A DNA stretch of 64,000 bases from the NCBI GenBank assembly GCA_943735955.1, contig OX030967.1:1479681-1543680 (forward strand), read 5' to 3'. A program made the translations under genes and the position numbers. Position 1 is the first letter of the stretch. The number at the start of each line of letters is the position of its first letter. Below, one piece after another: positions 22,855 through 64,000 of the stretch. The DNA comes from Piscicola geometra (lineage: Eukaryota > Annelida > Clitellata > Hirudinida > Piscicolidae). The notes below the pieces were generated by a model, which worked only from the letters and a program-made list of their open reading frames with translations, was not told where the DNA came from and did no database searches.

Positions 22855-23188
22855 GGTTCTAGGATAAAAAATGAACAAAAAAAGTATAGCAAACATTAGA
22901 TAAAAGTATTAAATTTTATTCTTTAAGTTTTAAAGATCACGTATTAATCACGTATTTTTTCTTGAAAAGTAATTTTTTGAAGATTTTTATCTTGAAGACT
23001 TTTTATCCGGTAGACTTTTAATCCGGAGGATTTTTTATCCGGAGGACTTTTTATCCGGAGAACTTTTTATCCGGAGGACTTTTTATCCGGAGGACTTTTT
23101 ATCCGGAGGACTTTTTATCCGGAAGACTTTTTATTCGAAGACTTTTTATCCGAGGACTTTTTAACCGGAGAACCTTTTATCCGTTTAC
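22855..23188. mobile_element. Small insertion carrying a GGAGGACTTTTTATCC minisatellite, 10-bp target duplication
   Basis: CAGTTGAGAC occurs at 22845-22854 and again at 23189-23198; one copy is expected in the LINE frame (SQLTS). Between them lie 334 bp: an AT-rich left part and about ten imperfect units of GGAGGACTTTTTATCC from about 23000. Both ends show GGATAAAA in inverted orientation. A 9-10 bp duplication would fit a Mutator-like element, but this is inference. Confidence 0.78.
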
Positions 23189-23672
23189 CAGTTGAGACAT
23201 AGAATTATAAATACATACATATTGATAACGTTCGTGTAAATAAGAATAAAACCAATTATAAGCCTTTCCCCTAACACCATATCTGGATAACTTATATAAT
23301 AAAATCGTATGGTCTAAAGAATCGAAAGCCTTACAGAGATCAATAAAAACACTCATAGAAATTTTTTTTGATTCGAGAGCAAGAGAAAAATAATTTATTA
23401 CATCAACAATAGCAAATTGAGTAGACTGTTTAGGACGAAAACCATACTGATTTGCACAGAAAATGTTATTAGAATTTAAAAAATTAAAGTCTATTATAAA
23501 TAATTTTCTCCATAAGTTTAGATAGACTAGAAATAATAGATATAGGTCGGTAATTACTAATAATATGCTTATCACCAGATTTGAACAAAGGTATAACTTT
23601 AGAAATTTTCAAGCATTTAGGGAAATACCCATTGTTGAACGACAAATTTATTAAATGTTGTAAAAGAACCAA
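23177..23672 (-). pseudogene. LINE reverse transcriptase, N-terminal part
   Basis: Blocks 'VIPLFKSGDKHIISNYRPIS' and 'NQYGFRPKQSTQFAI' and FIDLCKAFDSLDH are RT motifs 1 to 3. A frameshift lies near 23484-23575. The frame runs into the inserted minisatellite element at 23188. Confidence 0.82.
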
Positions 23673-23724
23673 AATATGATTAATATTATATACCTATAGA
23701 TAACAGTCGTGGCTAAACTAGATC

Positions 23725-24490
23725 GCTCTGTTGGATTTTGCCGTAAAAAGAGTTAAAAAGCATTCCTCTTATGGTGGTCTCTGCTTGGTATATAAAAATT
23801 CACTTTTTGCTTCTTTCGATACTTCTTTCAAAAGTAACTCCTTTGAAACCCTAATATGTAGCTTCAACTTTCTCAAATTCATTATTATTCTCATATATCG
23901 TCCTCCTAGTGGCTCAATCTCTAAATTTATTGATGAGTTCTCTAACCTGACTGAACATGTCTTTTCCCTTTTAACAAGCAAAGTAGAAACAATAAGATCT
24001 AATTTTAACAATAATACCTCTATTCCTATCAATAGTGAATTTAATTTTTTCAGTTTTTCTCCAATTTCGCTACCTGACCTCTCCTTAATTATTAATTCCA
24101 TGTCTACATCTACCTGTAATTCCAACTTATTTGATTAAAGAATAGTCTGATATTTTTTACCCTATAAGTCTTTTCATTGTTAATCTGTCTCTCTCTACAT
24201 CTAAATATCCGACTTTATACAAAGCTTCTGTTATCATACCTTCTTTAAAAACTAATTCATTAGACCCTACTCAAATTTCTAACTATAGACCTATTTCTAA
24301 TCTATCATTCATATCTAAAATAATATAAAAAGTAGTTTATCAACAAATCTACTCATATTTAAATGTTAACTCCCTTATCCCTTCTTTACAATCTGGTTTT
24401 CGTTTAGGTCATAACTGTGAATCGACCCTCTTGAAACTTTATAATGACCTTATTCACGCCTTTGATAATAAAAAATGTTCTGTACTTGTT
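23725..24490 (+). pseudogene. Second LINE fragment (endonuclease end joined to RT)
   Basis: Encodes an endonuclease piece (23731-23960, with 'GGLCLVYKN' and IILIYRPPSG), a deletion, then RT text (24220-24490) such as SNYRPISNLSFISKII and SLQSGFRLGHNCESTL. Stops interrupt it. It ends abruptly at TGTGAACATTCTATATGGG. Confidence 0.78.
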
Positions 24491-25470
24491 TCCCTGTGAA
24501 CATTCTATATGGGCAGCCCATATGGGACCCATGTCAAAATGCTACACCGAATTAAGTGGGTCCCATATGGGCTATATGGGCAACTAAATGGGCAGCCCAT
24601 ATGGGCCCTATATGGGCAGCCCATATGGGACCCAGGTCAAAATGTTACACCAAATTAAATGGGTTCCTTGTATAGCATATACGCTCAAACTTTTGAACAC
24701 GAACACATGATTGATTGATAAATTATTTATTGTAAAAAAAAGAAATTAAAATATTTCTTCCAAAAATAAATTTAGAGATGTAAAAAAAATAATCCAATTA
24801 TAAAAAATGTGATTAATCGGATTATTCAAGATTATTTATTCTTGACTTGCTTTTTTGCTTCTCTTTCTGTGGCTCATGTCAGCCAATTGGACACGTGTAT
24901 TTATATTCTGTTTGTTTGATTGATCGTCGAGTTTATTTATTGATGAATTAAATACCATGGTTTCTTCCGTTCTTGTCAAGGGGAGTGCTAACCGGCTCTC
25001 TTTGGACATTAAACATGTTTAACAAATGGCTGGTATTTTATATAGATATTGAAAACATTGATTACAACTTGTGGGGTTTCGAAAAGTTTGTTGAACTATT
25101 GAATAATTATTTGCATAATTTTAAAGATAAAATTTCTAAAATAAAAGAGATAATAAATTGAAATGATTAAAATAACAAAATAATAACTTTTTTACCAAAC
25201 CATGGCCAAATGTTACACTAATTCAAAGCCCATTAAGCCCATATAGGACCCATATAGGACCCACATAGGCTTTCCATAAAAACACTTTAACTTTTTTATT
25301 ATTCAAGGCCCATTTAGTCCATATAGGACCCATATAGGACCCACATAGTCTTTCCTTAAAAACACTTAGAATTTTTATTTTTTTAAAGCCCATATAGGAC
25401 CCATATAGGACCCATATAGATAATCTCTAGCCCATGAAGCCCATATAGGACCCATATAGGACCCATATCT
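24491..25470. repeat. CCCATATAGG minisatellite element, second copy
   Basis: The left edge TGTGAACATTCTATATGGG is the reverse complement of the right edge of the repeat at 3131-3640. Dense CCCATATGGG palindromic text fills 24495-24665 and 80-bp units of the other orientation fill 25205-25470. Between them is 540 bp of AT-rich DNA with a (TGAT)n run and no supported gene. Confidence 0.65.
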
Positions 25471-26066
25471 TCTTGTAGCCTAATTTGGTTCTCTATTTCA
25501 TTAATTTGTTGATATATTTTACAATCATCAGCGTACATAAATATAATTGAACTCACTCTCTCTGACAGAATGTTGATAAATAAAACAAATAATAATGGAC
25601 CCAAGACTGATCCTTGGGGAATGCCACTTTTTACTTTTACGCATTGTGATTTAACACCATTAACATTAACCCTTTGTACTCTATCATTTAGAAAATTAAT
25701 TATCCACCTGCATGTTTTATAACCAATTCCATAATTTTCTAATTTATATATTAATTTTTTATGCGATTCTTTATCAAATGCTCTCATAAAATCAGTGTAA
25801 ATAACATCGATTACCCCTCCTTTGTCTAAAATACTAGTCCAATTATCCATTACCATTAGTAGTTGTAATGAAGTCGACCGTCCTCCAATAAAACCATGTT
25901 GTCTTTTGCTAAATAAATCATTTAAATTCATATGTTTTTCTTTTTTTTTTCTTATTAATTTTTCCATTAGTTTACAGGTTATACTAGTTAAACTAACTGG
26001 CCTATAATTTGATACCTCTTTTTTATCTCTTTTTTTAAATATTGGTATTATTTCCCCTTTTTCCAA
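25471..26066 (-). pseudogene. LINE reverse transcriptase core
   Basis: Open for about 200 codons: SNYRPVSLTSITCKLMEKLI, RQHGFIGGRSTSLQLL, DFMRAFDKESHKKL, SGIPQGSVLGPLLFVLFIN and FMYADDCKIYQQI. The catalytic YADD is intact, but the protein then runs into minisatellite sequence. Confidence 0.9.
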
Positions 26067-26760
26067 TCTCCTGGTATTATACCGTTATTTAATGAGCTAT
26101 TAAAAATGTTACATAATGGTGTATGTATTATATTTGCTAATTTTGATAATACTATGGGATGAACACCATCTGGACCTGGAGCTTTTGTTACATTTATTTC
26201 TTTTAATAAGTTATAAATTTCATCCTTTGTGACATCTCCATCATTAGATCTTTCTTTAAATGTTCTATTATCTATTTTATTAAAATTATCAATATTTATT
26301 TTTGTAAATACACTTTTAAAGAAATAATTGAGACTTTCTGCCTTTTCTATATCAGTTGTCGCAATGTTCAGTGATCCGTCAAATCCTATTAGGTGCAGCT
26401 CGGATATGCCAATCCGAGTTTTTCTTTTGGAATTTATGAAAGCTCAAAACTTTTTGGGATTAGATTTTGAACACAACGCAATTTGACGCTCCTGTTGTTT
26501 CCGTTCTATTATCATAGCTTTTTTTGCTTTGTTTTTTGCTATTTTGTATAGTTCATAAATTTTATTGTTTCTTTCCTTTATATAACACTCCCATTGTCTA
26601 TGTTTTTTTCTCAAAATTTTTCTTGTATTTTTACTCAGTGGGGTTATTTATAATCTCTCTTTGTTTGTCTTTATTGGTGTATTTATATTTATGCCATTAT
26701 TTAGTTTATTCATACTTTCAAAGTCAAACAAAAGCATCCTCATAATAATAATAATAATAT
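25471..26760 (-). mobile_element. CR1/Jockey-like LINE, truncated at both ends
   Basis: The minus strand holds the RT N-terminal linker (26420-26070, with 'KAPGPDGVHPIVLSKLA') and RT core (26066-25471). The copy is cut 3' of the active site by the CCCATATAGG element, and has no endonuclease. Confidence 0.85.
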
Positions 26761-27200
26761 TGAAGGATACTATTATTTAAAAAAAGCTATAACTCGATGT
26801 GATGATAATTATTTTAATTACTTCATAATTATAATTATATAAATATTTCAGAATGAGAGGTAGCATATAAAGAAAAATTAAAAAATATTGACTAAAAGTA
26901 AAAAAAATAAATTAGAAAATGAATCTAATAGGGATTATTGTAATAAATCACTAAAAATGAAAATGTCAAAATGATCAATCTACTAATAATAACAAGAACA
27001 AGAAAATAATATATTAATAATAAATAACAACAACAATAATGATAACAATAAATGTTTGTTATAATAATATTGAAAGAATATTCAGTAAAAAATATTGTAA
27101 GTTTAAAATAAAGATATAATCATAACTAGAGTCACTAAAGAAGTAATCACACATTTAGAATGTAATAATAAGTGTCTTTATGTGTGAAACACAAGCAGTG
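26761..27200. other. AT-rich region downstream of the USP8-like gene
   Basis: Low-complexity AT sequence with ATAATAATA runs. No gene seen. Confidence 0.5.
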
Positions 27201-27211
27201 AATTTCTAAAA

Positions 27212-27217
27212 TTTATT
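27212..27217 (-). terminator. USP8: Polyadenylation signal of the USP8-like gene
   Basis: AATAAA on the minus strand, about 110 bases after the stop codon at 27327. It is the first such hexamer after the stop and sits in non-repetitive sequence. Confidence 0.6.
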
Positions 27218-27326
27218 CTTGGTGAGAGTTTGTGATGGTTGAGTGGAAAGATGGGTGATTGTGATGGGCATGAGGGATGGACTGTTGCAAGGTGGCATCG
27301 AGGAGGGGCACTTTTAGGCGGGAGCT

Positions 27327-58973
<31,647 letters not shown>

Positions 58974-58979
58974 CTGCGT

Positions 58980-58984
58980 GTGGT

Positions 58985-59016
<32 letters not shown>

Positions 59017-59095
59017 AGTGATGATGGTGATGATGATAGTGATGATGGTGATGATGATAGTGATGATGGAGATGATGATTATTTGCGTAGTGTTT
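58980..59095. repeat. USP8: (GAT)n-type array before exon 1 in window
   Basis: ATGATGATGGTGATGATGAT with TAG variants; in the transcript CAUCAUCACC text ending at the exon acceptor. Confidence 0.9.
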
Positions 59096-59129
59096 ATGGT
59101 GATGACAGTTTAATGTGGGAGAGAGAGTG

Positions 59130-62100
59130 CACCATGGCACACTCACCCACCCTGGCACATTCACCCACCCTGGCACACTCACCCACCCTAGCACACTCAC
59201 CCACCCTGGCACATTCACCCACCCTGGCACACTCACCCATCCTGGCACACTCACCCATCCTGGCACACTCACCCACCCTGGCACACTCACCCACCCTGGC
59301 ACACTCACCCACCCTGGCACACTCACCCACCCTGGCACACTTACCCATCCTGGCACACTTACCCATCCTGGCACAACTACCCACCCTGGCACACTCACCC
59401 ACCCTGGCACAACTACCCACCCTGGCACACTCATCCACCCTGGCACACTCTCCCACCCTGGCACACTCATCCACCCTGGCACACTCACCCACCCTGGCAC
59501 ACTCACCCACCCTGGCACACTCACCCACCCTGGCACACTCACCCACCCTGGCACACTCACCCATCCTGGCACACTCACCCATCCTGGCACACTCACCCAC
59601 CCTGGCACACTCACCCACCCTGGCACACTCACCCACCCTGGCACACTCACCCACCCTGGCACACTCACCCACCCTGGCACACTCACCCACCCTGGCACAC
59701 TCATCCACCCTGGCACACTCACCCACCCTGGCACACTCACCCACCCTGGCACACTCACCCACCCTGGCACACTCACCCACCCTGGCCCACTCACCCATCC
59801 TGGCACACTCACCCATCCTGGCACACTCACCCACCCTGGCACACTCACCCACCCTGGCACACTCACCCACCCTGGCACACTCACCCACCCTGGCACACTC
59901 ACCCACGCTGGCACACTCACCCACCTTGGCACACTCACCCACGCTGGCAAACTCACCCACCCTGGCACACTCACCCACCCTGGCACACTCACCCACCCTG
60001 GCACACTCACCCACCCTGGCACATTCACCCACCCTGGCACACTCACCCACCCTGGCACACTCACCCACCCTGGCACACTCACCCACCCTGGCACACTCAC
60101 CCACCCTGGCACACTCACCCACCCTGGCACACTCACCCACCCTGGCACACTCACCCACCCTGGCACACTCACCCACCCTGGCACACTCACCCATCCTGGC
60201 ACAACTACCCACCCTGGCACACTCACCCACCCTGGCACACTCACCCACCCTGGCACACTCACCCACCCTGGCACACTCACCCACCCTGGCACACTCACCC
60301 ACCTTGGCAGACTCACCCACCCTGGCACACTCACCCACCCTGGCACACTCACCCATCCTGGCACACTCACCCACCCTGGCACACTCACCCACCCTGGCAC
60401 ATTTACCCACCCTGGCACACTCACCCACCCTGGCACACTCACCCACCCTGGCACACTCACCCACCCTGGCACACTCACCCACCCTGGCACACTCACCCAC
60501 CCTGGCCCACTCACCCATCCTGGCACACTCACCCATCCTGGCACACTCACCCACCCTGGCACACTCACCCACCCTGGCACACTCACCCACCCTGGCACAC
60601 TCACCCACGCTGGCACACTCACCCACCTTGGCACACTCACCCACCCTGGCAAACTCACCCACCCTGGCACACTCACCCACCCTGGCACACTCACCCACCC
60701 TGGCACACTCACCCACCCTGGCACATTCACCCACCCTGGCACACTCACCCACCCTGGCACACTCACCCACCCTGGCACACTCACCCACCCTGGCACACTC
60801 ACCCACCCTGGCACACTTACCCATCCTGGCACACTTACCCATCCTGGCACAACTACCCACCCTGGCACACTCACCCACCCTGGCACAACTACCCACCCTG
60901 GCACACTCATCCACCCTGGCACACTCATCCACCCTGGCACACTCTCCCACCCTGGCACACTCATCCACCCTGGCACACTCACCCACCCTGGCACACTCAC
61001 CCACCCTGGCACACTCACCCACCCTGGCACACTCACCCACCCTGGCACACTCACCCATCCTGGCACACTCACCCATCCTGGCACACTCACCCACCCTGGC
61101 ACACTCACCCACCCTGGCACACTCACCCACCCTGGCACACTCACCCACCCTGGCACACTCACCCACCCTGGCACACTCACCCACCCTGGCACACTCACCC
61201 ACCCTGGCACACTCACCCATCCTGGCACAACTACCCACCCTGGCACACTCACCCACCCTGGCACACTCACCCACCCTGGCACACTCACCCACCCTGGCAC
61301 ACTCACCCACCCTGGCACACTCACCCACCTTGGCAGACTCACCCACCCTGGCACACTCACCCACCCTGGCACACTCACCCATCCTGGCACACTCACCCAC
61401 CCTGGCACACTCACCCACCCTGGCACACTTACCCACCCTGGCACACTCATCCACCCTGGCACATTCATCCACCCTGGCACACTCACCCACCCTGGCACAC
61501 TCACCCACCCTGGCACACTCACCCACCCTGGCACGCTCACCCACCCTGGCACACTCACCCACCCTGGCACACTCACCCACCCTGGCACACTCACCCACCT
61601 TGGCAGACTCACCCACCCTGGCACACTTACCCACCCTGGCACATTCACCCACCCTGGCACACTCACCCACCCTGGCACACTCACCCACCCTGGCACACTC
61701 ACCCACCCTGGCACACTCACCCACCCTGGCACACTCACCCACCCTGGCACACTCACCCACCCTGGCACACTCACCCACCCTGACACACTCACCCACCCTG
61801 GCACACTCACCCACCCTGGCCCACTCACCCACCCTGGCCCACTCACCCACCCTGGCACACTCACCCAACCTGGCACACTCACCCACCCTGGCACACTCAC
61901 CCACCCTGGCACACTCACCCACCTTGGCACACTCACCCACCCTGGCAAACTCACCCACCCTGGCACACTCACCCACCCTGGCACACTCACCCACCCTGGC
62001 ACACTCACCCACCCTGGCACACTCACCCATCCTGGCACATTCACCCACCCTGGCACACTCACCCACCCTGGCACACTCACCCACCCTGGCACACTCACCC

Positions 62101-64000
62101 ACCCTGGCACACTCACCCATCCTGGCACACTCACCCACCCTGGCACACTCACCCACCCTGGCACACTCACCCACCCTGGCACACTTACCCACCCTGGCAC
62201 ATTCACCCACCCTGGCACACTCACCCACCCTGGCACACTCACCCACCCTGGCACACTTACCCACCCTGGCACATTCACCCACCCTGGCACACTCACCCAC
62301 CCTGGCACACTCACCCACCCTGGCACACTCACCCACCCTGGCACACTCACCCACCCTGGCACACTCACCCACCCTGGCACACTCACCCACCCTGGCACAC
62401 TCACCCACCCTGGCACATTCACCCACCCTGGCACATTCACCCACCCTGGCACACTCACCCACCCTGACACACTCACCCACCCTGGCACACTCACCCACCC
62501 TGGCCCACTCACCCACCCTGGCACACTCACCCACCCTGGCACAACTACCCACCCTGGCACACTCATCCACCCTGGCACACTCATCCACCCTGGCACACTC
62601 ACCCACCCTGGCACACTCACCCACCCTGGCACACTCACCCACCCTGGCACACTCACCCAACCTGGCACACTCACCCACCTTGGCAGACTCACCCACCATG
62701 GCACACTCACCCACCCTGGCACACTCACCCACCCTGGCACACTCACCCACCCTGGCACACTCACCCATCCTGGCACATTCACCCACCCTGGCACACTCAC
62801 CCACCCTGGCACACTCACCCACCCTGGCACACTCACCCACCCTGGCACACTCACCCATCCTGGCACACTCACCCACCCTGGCACACTCACCCACCCTGGC
62901 ACACTCACCCACCCTGGCACACTTACCCACCCTGGCACATTCACCCACCCTGGCACACTCACTCACCCTGGCACACTCACCCACCCTGGCACACTTACCC
63001 ACCCTGGCACATTCACCCACCCTGGCACACTCACCCACCCTGGCACACTCACCCACCCTGGCACACTCACCCACCCTGGCACACTCACCCACCCTGGCAC
63101 ACTCACCCACCCTGGCACACTCACCCACCCTGGCACACTCACCCACCCTGGCACACTCACCCACCCTGGCCCACTCACCCACCCTGGCACACTCATCCAC
63201 CCTGGCACACTCACCCACCCTGGCACACTTACCCACCCTGGCACACTCACCCACCCTGGCACACTCACCCACCTTGGCACACTCACCCACCCTGGCAAAC
63301 TCACCCACCCTGGCACACTCACCCACCCTGGCACACTCACCCACCCTGGCACACTCACCCACCCTGGCACACTCACCCACCTTGGCAGACTCACCCACCC
63401 TGGCACACTTACCCACCCTGGCACATTCACCCACCCTGGCACACTCACCCACCCTGGCACACTCACCCACCCTGGCACACTCACCCACCCTGGCACACTC
63501 ACCCACCCTGGCACACTCACCCACCCTGGCACACTCACCCACCCTGGCCCACTCACCCACCCTGGCACACTCATCCACCCTGGCACACTCACCCACCCTG
63601 GCACACTCACCCACCCTGGCACACTCACCCACCCTGGCACACTCACCCACCTTGGCACACTCACCCACCCTGGCAAACTCACCCACCCTGGCACACTCAC
63701 CCACCCTGGCACACTCACCCACCCTGGCACACTCACCCACCCTAGCACACTCACCCATCCTGGCACATTCACCCACCCTGGCACACTCACCCACCCTGGC
63801 ACACTCACCCACCCTGGCACACTCACCCACCCTGGCACACTCACCCACCCTGGCACACTCACCCACCCTGGCACACTCACCCACCTTGGCAGACTCACCC
63901 ACCCTGGCACACTTACCCACCCTGGCACATTCACCCACCCTGGCACACTCACCCACCCTGGCACACTCACCCACCCTGGCACACTCACCCACCCTGGCAA
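59130..64000. repeat. 18-bp minisatellite running off the window
   Basis: About 270 units of GCACACTCACCCACCCTG with scattered single-base variants, some recurring in blocks (TTGGCAGAC, GCACAACTACC, ATCCTGG). No unit has a stop, so it makes two false giant frames (about 1400 and 1600 codons). On the USP8 sense strand each unit contains GGGTGAGTG. Confidence 0.97.

Larger units (their letters stand above)
18150..23700 (-). mobile_element. Non-LTR retrotransposon (Jockey/CR1-like), split by later insertions
   Basis: On the minus strand, pieces in order are RT start (23672-23199), RT middle (22844-22750) and RT end plus C-terminus (19290-18394), followed by a 3' part with repeated ATTCAATTCA text near 18150. 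Two insertions break it: 22855-23188 and the 3.4-kb LINE at 19300-22745. Removing them restores one RT order, although two TAA codons in the 'GVPQGSILGPLLF' block (22800-22830) show it was already decaying. Confidence 0.82.

Noticed and set aside
59130..64000. CRISPR-like regular repeats
   Set aside because: Units are directly adjacent without unique spacers, in a eukaryotic genome.

Overview
The window is animal nuclear DNA: AT-rich, intron-bearing, and dense in LINEs, tRNA-derived SINEs, DNA transposons (hAT, Tc1/mariner, piggyBac) and very long minisatellites. I cannot name the species from sequence alone; an invertebrate is most likely. Nothing is bacterial: there are no operons, ribosome-binding sites or CRISPR arrays. 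Most long open frames are stop-free minisatellites, not genes.

Two host genes can be rebuilt exon by exon with matching splice phases. (1) A plus-strand, seven-exon membrane lectin receptor (12220-16250): signal peptide, two C-type-lectin domains, one transmembrane helix and a short tail ending in an acidic YxxL motif like a hemITAM. (2) A minus-strand ubiquitin-specific protease of the USP8/UBPY type, 16 exons from 58973 down to the stop at 27327. It carries the C-terminal half of a rhodanese domain, two STAM-SH3 docking motifs of the form PxVDRxxKP / PxIDRxxKP, a 14-3-3-like RxxSxP site, and a complete USP catalytic domain (Cys, His and Asp boxes all present). Its N-terminus lies beyond 64000.

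Layout: 1-12200 intergenic repeats with two minus-strand LINE remnants, a broken ZMYM1-type hAT gene and a TA-flanked MITE; 12220-16250 the lectin receptor; 16800-27200 nested transposons (LINE in LINE, hAT in LINE, and a small element with a 10-bp target duplication carrying its own minisatellite); 27200-64000 the USP8-like gene, whose introns hold a 5.3-kb composite hAT, piggyBac remnants, a large inverted repeat, a CR1-like LINE, a Tc1 element nested in a hAT, an RNase H-bearing LINE, and enormous tandem arrays.

The most striking pattern is that many of the USP8-like introns start with a G/U-rich tandem array touching the 5' splice site and/or end with a C/A-rich array touching the 3' splice site, read on the gene's sense strand. 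One intron (58485-58804) is almost only (UG)n at its start and (CA)n at its end. In another the ~29-bp minisatellite repeats the exon/intron junction itself about 95 times. These arrays could bring splice sites together by base pairing, or be decoy donor sites, and deserve testing.
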